The position numbers and the translations under genes were made by a program. Under the pieces are notes generated by a model. It worked only from the letters and a program-made list of their open reading frames with translations, was not told where the DNA came from and made no database searches. From the NCBI GenBank assembly GCA_964624795.1, contig CAZUZS010000100.1, positions 1-12,969 on the forward strand: 12,969 nucleotides of DNA, given 5' to 3'. This document shows positions 1 through 7,348 of the stretch, one piece after another. How positions within the stretch are numbered: the stretch's first letter is position 1; the number at the start of each line of letters is the position of its first letter. This DNA comes from CAZUZS01 sp964624795 (lineage in GTDB: Bacteria > Calditrichota > Calditrichia > RBG-13-44-9).

Positions 1-1345
1 GCCACCAGGCCCACTCCGGGCCGCCATGCACAACCACTATGCAGGGATATTTCCGACCGGTTTGATATCCCGCCGGTTTGATCAGGATTCCTTCGACTGG
101 CGTTCCCTCTTGACTTTTCCATCTGACGGTCTCCTCCCGGCCAAAACTGAGCAACCTGACCTGCGGATTCATATTTGACAAACGTTTAACATCGCTTCCG
201 TCCGATTTCATCATCCAGACATCCGGTGCCGCATCAGCAGCCGCATCCAGGTAAGCAATGTTTTCACATTTCGCGTCCACGCTCCAGTTGTTCGGCCAAC
301 CGAAAGGTCTTCCCACCGCTCTCAATTGCTTAACTTGCCCGCTTCTGGTGTCAAGAATCCCAATTATACCCTGTACCCCTTCCTGGCTGGAAACCAGTAC
401 CGAACGGTTGTCGCCGAGCCACCCCATCTCCCAGATTGTGCCCATGTAATCTTCGGCCAGTATTCTTTTCTGTCCGGTTTCCGGAGAAATGAGAGCCGGC
501 AGCATGGTGTAGCCATTTCCGACGCGCGAGAAAAACAATATCTGCTGGCCACTCAGAGGCCAGCACACGTTACCCATGTTGATGCCCATGATGAGATCAC
601 CTTCGATCGGCGCAAGGTCTTTTTTCCCGGATCCGTCGCGGTTCATCATCAGCAGGCGGGAATGATAATAGACTTTATCCGGTTTGGACGAAGATGCAGC
701 GCTCAGCGCCACATGCCGGTTATCCGGTGAATAGGCAAAGTTATTAATATGATCCGCGGGATCCGAAATTTGACGAATTTCACCTGAGAGGATATCGATT
801 TCGAATAAATGCGTCAGCGGGAAATCTCCCTCATTCACAATTGCGGTAGAAGAATCGGAGGTTGCGGATTCCTCGGTAGCAGTTCCCTGAGCCATAAACG
901 CCAGGGTCTTTGAATCGGCCAGCCATGCAAATCGTTCGATACCTTGTCGTATGTCAGTTAGTTCTCGCGCTTCTCCCATATTGGAGGCCAACAGGAAAAT
1001 CTCATTTTCTTCTCCACTGCTGCGATTGGAGAGAAACGCCACGCGCTTTCCATCCGGGGACCAGCGGGGCGAGAATTCCCGCGCGTGCCCAAAGGCAAAT
1101 GGACGGGGCGCCGCGCTTCCATCCGAGGGAACCAGCCAGATATCGGTAGTGCCATATCCATCCTCGCTGTTTACTTCCACCACAAACAGCACCTGTTTGC
1201 CATCGGGAGAGATTTGCGGATCCGTAACCTGGCGAATATTCACAACATCCTGCGGGGTAATGGGTCGCCGGCTTTGTTCCTGGGCGGTCAGCAGCCCCGA
1301 CAACACACAGATCATTAATATGCTGACATTCAGGAGAAATTTCAT
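1..1345 (-). CDS. S9 family (prolyl oligopeptidase-like) secreted peptidase, N-terminal part, cut by window edge
   Basis: Reading the minus strand from ATG at 1345 gives 448 codons with no stop before the left edge. Residues 1-21 (MKFLLNVSILMICVLSGLLTA, charge then hydrophobic core) look like a Sec signal peptide, with cleavage likely before QEQ, so the protein should be exported. Residues from about 30 to 390 hold repeated TolB/DPP-IV-like propeller blades, visible as 'ISPDGKQVLFV', 'WSPDGKRVAFLSN', 'YSPDNRHVALS' and 'DVWMMKSDGSDVKRLS'. The frame then enters an alpha/beta-hydrolase domain, ending near the edge with 'YPCIVVVHGGPEWAWW'. HGGP (440-443) is the oxyanion-region signature of S9 acylaminoacyl/dipeptidyl peptidases. 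The catalytic Ser-Asp-His lie outside the window, so activity cannot be judged. The start is supported by a Shine-Dalgarno (GAAGGTG) a few bases upstream. It is transcribed divergently from the HhH gene. Family assignment is firm; the substrate is unknown. Confidence 0.92.
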   Translation of the reverse strand, partial: MKFLLNVSILMICVLSGLLTAQEQSRRPITPQDVVNIRQVTDPQISPDGKQVLFVVEVNSEDGYGTTDIWLVPSDGSAAPRPFAFGHAREFSPRWSPDGKRVAFLSNRSSGEENEIFLLASNMGEARELTDIRQGIERFAWLADSKTLAFMAQGTATEESATSDSSTAIVNEGDFPLTHLFEIDILSGEIRQISDPADHINNFAYSPDNRHVALSAASSSKPDKVYYHSRLLMMNRDGSGKKDLAPIEGDLIMGINMGNVCWPLSGQQILFFSRVGNGYTMLPALISPETGQKRILAEDYMGTIWEMGWLGDNRSVLVSSQEGVQGIIGILDTRSGQVKQLRAVGRPFGWPNNWSVDAKCENIAYLDAAADAAPDVWMMKSDGSDVKRLSNMNPQVRLLSFGREETVRWKSQEGTPVEGILIKPAGYQTGRKYPCIVVVHGGPEWAWW

Positions 1346-1610
1346 TACACCTTCATCAATGTTACCCATTTTCTGCATGGCATGAAAATGTAAGGCGAAA
1401 ATGCGAGATATTCCAGGTATTTAATGACAATTGGCGAAAATAAAAAAATGTAAGCCCTCGGCATTCTTCTGTCGGTTTATTTATCCAAAAGGTTTGCTGC
1501 CCGGCGTGTGTGATTCTGGAGTTCCGATGAAGAAACTACATCCGGCTATTGTGGTTAAACTCATAAATTACAGAATTTAAATGTAAGCGATAAAGGCATT
1601 GGAAGAGGAA
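1346..1610. promoter_or_regulatory. Divergent intergenic region between the S9 peptidase and HhH protein genes
   Basis: These 265 bp separate two divergent genes and must hold both promoters. I cannot assign a convincing -35/-10 pair to either. The word AATGTAAG occurs three times in the same orientation, starting at about 1387, 1447 and 1580, each followed by G or C, and GGCGAAAAT occurs twice (about 1394 and 1433). These may be coincidences in an A-rich stretch or binding sites. No ORF or RNA gene is seen. Confidence 0.4.
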
Positions 1611-2513
1611 ATGAGTAAAAATAAACCGGATAACGAGGAAATAGCCGACAACCTGGAGCGGATCGCCGATCTGTTGTCCTCACAAGATGCCAATCCGCAT
1701 CGGGTGCGAGCTTACCGGAACGCTGCCCGCACGGTTCGGGAATTAGACCGTCCGGTTGCTGGCCTGCTGGATGAAAATGGGGAAGAAGCGCTGCAGGATT
1801 TGCCGGGAATCGGAAAGGGGTTGGCTGGCACTATTACGGAATTTGTGAGAACCGGCCGGCTGGGCCTGCTGGAACGCCTGCAGGGTGAGATTTCGCCGGC
1901 GGCGCTGTTTGCCAGCATTCCCGGCATAGGCGGTGAATTAGCCAGGCGGATTCATGATGAACTGGAAATCGAGACTCTCGAAGAGCTGGAATTGGCTGCA
2001 CACGATGGACGGCTGGCGAAGGTGGAGGGATTCGGCCAAAGGCGGCAGGAAGCGCTGCGCGATATTTTGGCGGGAATCTTGAGCCGCACCGGCCGGCGGC
2101 GTTCAAGAAGGTTTGTCCGTAAGGTCCAATCCCGCCAGGAAGATGAAAAGCCATCGGTCGGAATGCTCCTGGATGTGGATGCCGAATATCGACGGAGGGC
2201 GGAAAAGGATGAACTGAAGAAGATTGCTCCCCGCCGCTTCAATCCGGACGGGAAGGCGTGGCTGCCCATTCTTCACACCGAGCGAGGCCAATGGTCGTTT
2301 ACGGCGCTCTTTTCGAATACCGCGCGGGCCCACCAGCGCCATACCACCGGCGACTGGGTAGTGCTTTATTTCGAGCGGGATGGATCTGAGCAGCAGTGCA
2401 CTGTGGTGACTGAGGAAAGGGGAGAGCTGGCTGGCAAGCGGGTGGTTCGCGGACGGGAGTTGGAGTGCCGGGAATTCTACCGGTCGGAAGAAAAAAGTGA
2501 AGCTGTTGCCTGA
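1611..2513 (+). CDS. Stand-alone PolX-N-terminal-like helix-hairpin-helix DNA-binding protein with unknown C-terminal domain
   Basis: This is a 300-residue protein. Residues 8-75 ('EIADNLERIADLLSSQD' through 'NAARTVREL') resemble the 8-kDa domain at the N-terminus of family X DNA polymerases. Helix-hairpin-helix loops follow: LPGIGKG near 64-70, IPGIGGE near 103-109, and a degenerate third, VEGFGQR, near 138-144. A basic linker (GRRRSRRFVRK, about 161-171) leads to a C-terminal domain from about 180 containing 'RRFNPDGKAWLPILHTERG' and 'GDWVVLYFE'. The polymerase palm and PHP exonuclease domains of full-length PolX are absent, so it should bind DNA (gapped or structured DNA by analogy) without polymerising. 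I chose ATG at 1611 because GGAAGAGG lies directly before it; a TTG at 1599 in the same frame is possible. The antiporter gene follows 105 bp downstream on the same strand. The biological role is unknown. Confidence 0.85.
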   Translation: MSKNKPDNEEIADNLERIADLLSSQDANPHRVRAYRNAARTVRELDRPVAGLLDENGEEALQDLPGIGKGLAGTITEFVRTGRLGLLERLQGEISPAALFASIPGIGGELARRIHDELEIETLEELELAAHDGRLAKVEGFGQRRQEALRDILAGILSRTGRRRSRRFVRKVQSRQEDEKPSVGMLLDVDAEYRRRAEKDELKKIAPRRFNPDGKAWLPILHTERGQWSFTALFSNTARAHQRHTTGDWVVLYFERDGSEQQCTVVTEERGELAGKRVVRGRELECREFYRSEEKSEAVA

Positions 2514-2618
2514 CGCATTCTCCCGGCCTGCTATGATTTTTTGATATTCTGAGAAGAAGAATAGCCGCCGGTCTGATTATGGAGTCTATTTTCCGCAAAT
2601 AGAATAAACGGAGACCGA

Positions 2619-4217
2619 ATGCAGAGCGAAACAATATTCATTTTTATGTTTATTGTGGCAACGGCGGTGGCCCTGTCCGTGCGTCGGCTGCGAATCCCGT
2701 ACACCGTAGCGCTGGTACTTGCCGGTTTGATCCTGGGCGTGGTGCATGCCTTCAAGCCGCCGCATTTGACTAAAGAACTGCTTTTCACCGTGTTTTTGCC
2801 GGGATTGCTGTTCGAGGCTGCCTTTCACATCGATTTCCGGCAGTTCTGGCGAAACAAGCTTGCCATTGCTTCGCTGGCGGTGCCCGGCGTAATTGTCGCC
2901 ATCGTGCTGACCACTCTGATTTTAACATCCTTCGCGCATACCCTGGATTTCCTGAAAGGATTTAGCTGGAAATATGTACTGGTTTTTGGGGCGCTGATTT
3001 CCGCCACCGATCCCATCGCCGTAGTGGCTGTTTTCCGGCGGCTGGGCGCGCCCAAACGCTTGAGCATTCTGCTGGAGGGGGAAAGCCTCCTGAACGACGG
3101 CACCGGCATTGTTTTCTTTACGTTGAGCCTTTCGCTGGTGGCAGGTACAACGGTATCCGCCGGCGGCCTGCTGCTGCAATTTATTGTTGTTGTTGGAATG
3201 GGGGCGCTTATTGGCGGCGGAATCGGTTTGATCGTTTCCAAAATCCTCCAGCAGGTAGATGAACCCATGATTGAGATTACGCTGACTACCATCGCTGCCT
3301 ACGGCGCATTCGCAGCGGCGGAACAGTTTCATTATTCAGGCGTGATTGCAACCGTCACTGCCGGGATGCTGTGCGGCAATTACGGCGCCCGCACCGGCAT
3401 GTCGCCATCCACCCGCATTGCAGTTGAGACCTTTTGGGAGTACATCGCTTTTGCACTGAATTCAATCGTCTTTTTGCTTATCGGCTTCGAGGAGCATATC
3501 AGCACATTTGTCACTTCCTGGCACTTGATCTTGTTGGCTTTCCTGGCGGTAACGGTGGGCCGGGGAGTGGTAATTCTGGCTGTTTCCGGTTTGTTAAGTG
3601 GAACAAAGGAACGGATTCCCAAAAAGTGGAGCATGGTTTTGGCCTGGGGCGGCTTGCGCGGGGCGCTGCCCATGGTGCTGGTGCTCAGCCTGGCGCCTTC
3701 ATTCCCGCACCGGGATCTGCTGGTAACAATGACCTTTGGGGTGGTGATTATTTCAATTCTTCTTCATGGCCTCACCATTTCTCCGTTCCTCAGACGATTG
3801 GGAATTGTGGAGCGGCACGAAGAGCGGGAAATGTATGAATTTACCCGCGGGAAATTGCAGGCTGCCAATGCCGCTCTGAAGGAAATCGAACAGATGTCCG
3901 GGGCGCGCTTCAGGAACACCGATGTGCTTTCGGCCCTCAAGAAGGAATATGAGGCGATGGTGAGACGCAATGAATCAAATATCCGGGATCTGAAAATTGA
4001 TCAGGAAAAACTGGTTGATGAAGAGATGATGTGGGCCCGCCGGCATCTTTACCTCATTGAAAAAAATTATGCAATAAACGCATTTCACCAAGGAATCCTC
4101 AGTCAGGAGGTGTATAATAAACTGCTCTCGGATATAGACGCCCGGATTCTGGAATTGGAAACCGGCGAGAATCATCCCGTAAATGAAGGGGATGAGGAGC
4201 ATGATGATAAAAATTGA
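2619..4217 (+). CDS. Na+/H+ (cation/proton) antiporter, CPA1/NhaP type
   Basis: This 532-residue protein is an inner-membrane cation/proton exchanger for pH and sodium homeostasis. About a dozen hydrophobic segments fill residues 1-395. Family hallmarks are visible: 'SATDPIAVVAVFRRLG' (T130-D131, the unwound-helix motif), 'LLEGESLLNDGTGIVFF' (N159-D160, the ND pair expected in electroneutral CPA1 exchangers, D160 being the presumed cation/proton carboxylate), and 'AWGGLRGALPMVL' with the conserved Arg347. Residues 400-532 form a charged, helix-rich cytoplasmic tail ending in an acidic stretch (NEGDEEHDDKN). I see no TrkA-N or CNMP signature in the tail, so any regulatory role is open. The start is supported by CGGAG about 5 bases before ATG. 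A short hairpin with a T-run follows the stop. The exchanged ion (Na+, K+ or Li+) cannot be told from sequence. Confidence 0.93.
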   Translation: MQSETIFIFMFIVATAVALSVRRLRIPYTVALVLAGLILGVVHAFKPPHLTKELLFTVFLPGLLFEAAFHIDFRQFWRNKLAIASLAVPGVIVAIVLTTLILTSFAHTLDFLKGFSWKYVLVFGALISATDPIAVVAVFRRLGAPKRLSILLEGESLLNDGTGIVFFTLSLSLVAGTTVSAGGLLLQFIVVVGMGALIGGGIGLIVSKILQQVDEPMIEITLTTIAAYGAFAAAEQFHYSGVIATVTAGMLCGNYGARTGMSPSTRIAVETFWEYIAFALNSIVFLLIGFEEHISTFVTSWHLILLAFLAVTVGRGVVILAVSGLLSGTKERIPKKWSMVLAWGGLRGALPMVLVLSLAPSFPHRDLLVTMTFGVVIISILLHGLTISPFLRRLGIVERHEEREMYEFTRGKLQAANAALKEIEQMSGARFRNTDVLSALKKEYEAMVRRNESNIRDLKIDQEKLVDEEMMWARRHLYLIEKNYAINAFHQGILSQEVYNKLLSDIDARILELETGENHPVNEGDEEHDDKN

Positions 4218-4240
4218 AGTGCCGCCTGTGCGGTTTTTTA
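4218..4240 (+). terminator. Probable Rho-independent terminator after the antiporter gene
   Basis: Directly after the stop codon, CCGC-CTGT-GCGG (4222-4233) forms a short G/C stem, extendable with G-U and A-T pairs, followed by TTTTTT (4234-4239). The core stem is only four pairs, so strength is uncertain, but position and T-run fit a terminator. Confidence 0.5.
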
Positions 4241-4404
4241 GCAACACTCTTTATTACTCCATTCCCAATTTTATTTGGCCTCAATCCTATCCGCGTTACC
4301 CCACAACTCCAGGACTCCACTGCTTCTACAAGCCATCACGAGTCTGACATTTTATTGCTAATTTCGAAGTGATCTTCAGAAATTCTTCATCAATATTTCT
4401 GATA

Positions 4405-4432
4405 TTGGATTAAAGTAAAGACTCACTACGAT
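4405..4432 (+). promoter_or_regulatory. Weak candidate sigma70-like promoter of the reductase-OsmC unit
   Basis: TTGGAT (4405-4410) and TACGAT (4427-4432) are separated by 16 bp and lie about 50 bp before the reductase start. Only three and four positions match the standard boxes. A 5-bp inverted repeat AGACT/AGTCT (4418-4422 and 4434-4438) overlaps the -10 box and could be an operator half-site pair. The remaining gap (4241-4404) shows no ORF, RNA gene or strong repeat. Confidence 0.2.
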
Positions 4433-4481
4433 TTAGTCTGAATTTCGGCGTGCGGGGCAGGCGCAAAGAAAGGAATATGAT

Positions 4482-5507
4482 ATGAAGAATCTAACCAGCC
4501 GCCAGATAAATCTGGCAAAATATGCGTCCGGATTGCCGGAAGAGGGCAGCTTTATGTTGGAAGAGGTGCCAGTTGGTGAACCGGAGGATAACGAAGTTTT
4601 GGTTCAGAACATTTTCATGTCGGTCGATCCATACATGCTGGGCCGGATGTCGGTGCGCGCCGGGGATCAGCCGTACAAAATCGGGCAGCCGCTGGCCGGG
4701 GGTTGTGTGGGAGAGGTTATTGAATCGCATAATGGTGACTTTAAAGCTGGCGATTATGTATTGGGCAACAAGGGGTGGCGGGAGTACTACATATCCGATG
4801 GCGCAGAATTGGCCCAAATTGATCCGGACATTGCGCCGGTTCAGGCTTACCTGGGGATTTTGGGCATGCCCGGATTTACCGCCTACTATGGCCTGCTCCA
4901 CCTCGGGAAACCCAAAGAAGGAGAGACGGTTTATGTGTCTGCCGCAAGCGGCGCAGTCGGATCGGCAGCCTGCCAGATTGCCAGGATTAAGGGTTGCAGG
5001 GTGGTTGGCAGCGCGGGTTCCGGGGGAAAAATAAAATGGCTGAAAGAAGAAGCCGGCATTCAGGCCGCCTTCAATTACAAAAAGTCTGCGGCACTTTCGC
5101 AGTCGCTGGCCCAAAATTGCCCAGACGGCATTGACATCTACTTTGATAATGTCGGTGGGAAGCACCTTGATGCTGCCCTGGCCCGCATGAATGCAAATGG
5201 AAGGGTGGTGTTGTGCGGGATGCTTTCGCAATATGCCGCGAAAAAGCCGGATGGTATCGGGAATCTTTTCCTGGCCATCCGAAAGCAGCTTAGATTGCAG
5301 GGATTTCTCATCTCCGCGCATTCCGAACATTTGCAGGATTTTTACCGGGATATGGGAAAATGGATTTCGGAAGGGCATATTCGCTGGAAGGAAACCATTT
5401 TGGACGGGATCGAAAATGCCCCTAAAGCCTTCATCGGATTGTTTAAGGGAGAAAATATGGGAAAAATGTTGGTGCGGCTGAATGCGGGTGAGGCGCGCGA
5501 GCTTTAA
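4482..5507 (+). CDS. NADPH-dependent zinc-free MDR reductase (CurA / leukotriene B4 12-hydroxydehydrogenase-like)
   Basis: This 341-residue cytoplasmic enzyme belongs to the medium-chain dehydrogenase/reductase superfamily, in the branch that reduces C=C bonds of alpha,beta-unsaturated ketones/aldehydes with NAD(P)H. The N-terminal GroES-like domain contains 'NIFMSVDPYMLGRM' (43-56), typical of this branch, and 'GMPGFTAYYGL' (128-138). The Rossmann fold has 'AASGAVGSAACQIA' (154-167) and 'FDNVGG' (221-226). The zinc-binding Cys/His pattern of alcohol dehydrogenases is absent. Length is normal for CurA/PTGR proteins. ATG at 4482 follows an AAAGGA Shine-Dalgarno by about 7 bases. The OsmC-family gene begins 51 bp after the stop on the same strand with no terminator between, so co-transcription is likely; both would act on oxidants and reactive electrophiles. 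The true substrate is unknown, so I give no gene symbol. Confidence 0.9.
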   Translation: MKNLTSRQINLAKYASGLPEEGSFMLEEVPVGEPEDNEVLVQNIFMSVDPYMLGRMSVRAGDQPYKIGQPLAGGCVGEVIESHNGDFKAGDYVLGNKGWREYYISDGAELAQIDPDIAPVQAYLGILGMPGFTAYYGLLHLGKPKEGETVYVSAASGAVGSAACQIARIKGCRVVGSAGSGGKIKWLKEEAGIQAAFNYKKSAALSQSLAQNCPDGIDIYFDNVGGKHLDAALARMNANGRVVLCGMLSQYAAKKPDGIGNLFLAIRKQLRLQGFLISAHSEHLQDFYRDMGKWISEGHIRWKETILDGIENAPKAFIGLFKGENMGKMLVRLNAGEAREL

Positions 5508-5558
5508 GCCCGATCATTTGAAATTCTGCAAAATTCAAAACTGAAAAGAGGGAAAAAA

Positions 5559-6029
5559 ATGTCAGAAGTGGTATACGTATCGAAAATTCATATTGCGCGG
5601 GAAAAAGGGCCGCTGCGAAGTGTGAAAATGCCGGCGGAAGATCATCCCCTCTATTTTGGCGTCCATGATGCGATTGCCGTGCATTACCACATGACGCCGC
5701 AAATCTCACAACCACATGCCGCTACCATAGACTACGTGGTGGCCGCCGCCGGCGGGTGACTTACCGGAACGTTAGGAGGCGCGCTGGAGGCGCGTAAAAT
5801 AGATGCCAGCGACAGGCGCCTGACTGCCGATGTGCAGGGTGAGATTGAGCTGGAGGATGATGTACTGGTCATAAAACGGATTCACGTTGTTTATCATATT
5901 CAGGCGCCGGAAAGCGCGCGTGAGACTATCGAGCGGGTTCATGCGATGCATACCGATCATTGCCCGGTCTATCGCTCAATCCACAAAGCAATACACATCA
6001 CTACCGAATTTGAATTGACGCCGGTTTGA
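5559..6029 (+). CDS. OsmC-family peroxidase, predicted selenoprotein (in-frame TGA = Sec67)
   Basis: Reading 5559-6029 in one frame gives 156 residues interrupted by one TGA at 5757-5759 (codon 67). Before it, 'HAATIDYVVAAAGG' leads straight to the position of the family's first catalytic (peroxidatic) cysteine; the usual text there is GGCLTGT, and here it is GG-TGA-LTGT. After it the same frame continues 'LTGTLGGALEARKIDA', 'GEIELEDDVLVIKRIHV' and 'HAMHTDHCPVYRSIHKAI', with the second conserved Cys at 135 (CPVYRS, as in OsmC/Ohr CPV). OsmC proteins reduce organic hydroperoxides with these two residues. No other stop or frame change occurs. A SECIS-like hairpin follows the TGA. Selenocysteine is therefore my preferred reading. 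Alternatives are a nonsense mutation (TGC/TGT to TGA) or a sequencing error. The start is backed by AGAGGG 6 bases upstream. The final stop is also TGA. The gene is probably co-transcribed with the reductase. Confidence 0.85.
5779..5795 (+). promoter_or_regulatory. Putative bacterial SECIS hairpin within the OsmC coding sequence
   Basis: CGCGC (5780-5784) pairs perfectly with GCGCG (5790-5794), extended by G5779-U5795, and the loop is UGGAG (5785-5789). The loop begins 26 nt after the TGA, within the roughly 16-37 nt expected for bacterial SECIS elements, and carries the expected G in its first two positions. Beyond 5779/5795 only imperfect pairing is possible (for example UUA 5772-5774 with UAA 5795-5797 and a 5-nt bulge). 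The same bases encode Gly-Ala-Leu-Glu-Ala-Arg, common in the family, so part of the G/C-richness may come from the codons. Confidence 0.6.
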
Positions 6030-6049
6030 TTTGGCGGCAGATAAAAATA

Positions 6050-7285
6050 TTATTCCGATTGCGGATTCACGACTGTTCCGGCAAATAGGATTGAGCCGCT
6101 GCCTCTCTCACGGATGATGAATAGAAACGGCCGGTCAACCCGCATCACAAAACCCGCCGGCTTTACCGATGTGATGCCAACGATCACCGAGGTTGCAGCG
6201 GCGGCTTCCGTTCCTTCCTCGTTCACTTCCACGAAGGTCTTGTGCAGGACTTTGCTCAGGTATAAATCTCCTGATTTCGAAATCCCTGTAAAATCAGCTT
6301 TCTGGGGTTCAAATGCGATTCCCATACCCAGCGCAGCCAACACGTCATTGAGCATCAATTCATACTCCAGCTTAAATCGGGGAAGCTGAATCGTCCCTTT
6401 CTGTTTGGCTAAATTTGCCGTCCAATCGTCCCATTTTTGCTGACTTAAATTCATCGCCAGCTTGTTTATGCTGTTCCCCGGCCGGGGCAAAACGATGGTC
6501 ATGCCGAATTTTCCATCGCCATATGGAAGATCAATTGCCTGGAAATCTTCATTCTCAAAATAGTTGAAATCGCCTTTTTGCATCATCATTTTGCAGGGGG
6601 TGGTGGAACCATCGGGCAGCGTAAACCGGTCGTTCATGGTTTTCTTTTTATCAAATTCCTCCGTCCAGATTCCCTTAAAATATATGGCATTGATCAGAAT
6701 CATCATTGTGGACGGATCGATGGATGAAATAATTTCTTTGATTTTCCCATTGGTATTGCTGTCAACCCAGTTATTGATTTGCGAAATCGTGGCCGGGCTG
6801 TCGAAATTAACACCTTTCACAATCGCATTGAAATATTTTTCCAGCGTGGAACGGAATTCCTTCTCGAAGGAAAATCTCTGGCGATACCAAAGCGAGTTGG
6901 CAATCTGCAGTTTGACTTCGGGATCAAGGCTTAACAGATATTCGGTCAGATGTTGGTAAGATTTGTTCATCTCCAGGCCGGATACGCCGGAGAGCTCCAG
7001 CGTTTTTTGCATGGCGTCATAGGTGCTGCCGCTCGCGCCGTTGTAAACCATTCCCAGCGCCATTGAAATGCTGAAAGGGGAGATAAAAATATTTGAATTT
7101 TCCTGGCTCTTGACGATTTCTCCAAAAATTTTAAAACCGAACTGGTTGCAGGATGAAATCAATTCCTTTTGCGATTCGGATGATTCCGAAATTGCTTTTT
7201 TGCTTTGGGAAAATAGCATAATTCCTCCCATGCCTGGCAGATATAAAAGAAAGGTGATGAAAATAGTGAGTGCTGATAATTTCAT
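6050..7285 (-). CDS. Secreted serpin (serine/cysteine protease inhibitor), inhibitory type
   Basis: From ATG at 7285 this is a 411-residue serpin. Residues 1-26 (MKLSALTIFITFLLYLPG...) are a hydrophobic export signal, so the protein is probably periplasmic, surface or secreted. Serpin landmarks follow in order: 'NIFISPFSISMALGMVYNGA', 'IANSLWYRQ', 'ILINAIYFKGIWTEEFD', 'GMTIVLPR', 'LPRFKLEYE', 'HKTFVEVNEEGTEAAAATS' and 'DRPFLFIIRERGSGSILFAG'. The hinge EEGTEAAAAT (356-365) has the small residues needed for loop insertion, so it should be a working suicide inhibitor. Counting 17 residues from the first hinge Glu puts P1-P1' at Thr372-Ser373; the loop after it is slightly longer than in alpha1-antitrypsin, so this may shift. 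The chosen start has GGGAG about 9 bases upstream; the ATG at 7348 has none. The gene looks more A/T-rich than its neighbours, hinting at transfer. It converges on the OsmC gene with 20 bp between stops. Confidence 0.95.
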   Translation of the reverse strand: MKLSALTIFITFLLYLPGMGGIMLFSQSKKAISESSESQKELISSCNQFGFKIFGEIVKSQENSNIFISPFSISMALGMVYNGASGSTYDAMQKTLELSGVSGLEMNKSYQHLTEYLLSLDPEVKLQIANSLWYRQRFSFEKEFRSTLEKYFNAIVKGVNFDSPATISQINNWVDSNTNGKIKEIISSIDPSTMMILINAIYFKGIWTEEFDKKKTMNDRFTLPDGSTTPCKMMMQKGDFNYFENEDFQAIDLPYGDGKFGMTIVLPRPGNSINKLAMNLSQQKWDDWTANLAKQKGTIQLPRFKLEYELMLNDVLAALGMGIAFEPQKADFTGISKSGDLYLSKVLHKTFVEVNEEGTEAAAATSVIVGITSVKPAGFVMRVDRPFLFIIRERGSGSILFAGTVVNPQSE

Positions 7286-7348
7286 TTCTTTTTCTCCCTG
7301 CTTTCGTAAAACAACTCTATTTTTTGCCCATTCAAAATGATTTGCCAC

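Noticed and set aside
4491..5378. Long minus-strand open frame of 295 codons opposite the reductase
   Set aside because: It is a shadow of a clear MDR-family gene; its translation shows no domain or coherent composition.
5559..5759. A separate 66-residue gene ending at TGA, with a second gene at 5832-6029 starting GTG
   Set aside because: Both pieces are one continuous OsmC frame. The 72 bases between them also translate to conserved family sequence in that frame, so they form a single gene with an internal TGA.
5757..5759. OsmC gene as an ordinary pseudogene
   Set aside because: The lesion falls exactly on the catalytic Cys codon, is TGA, and nothing else in the frame is damaged. Not excluded until Sec machinery is checked in the genome.
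7286..7348. Longer serpin start at 7348
   Set aside because: The extra 21 residues are polar and would bury the signal peptide; the ATG at 7285 has a good Shine-Dalgarno.
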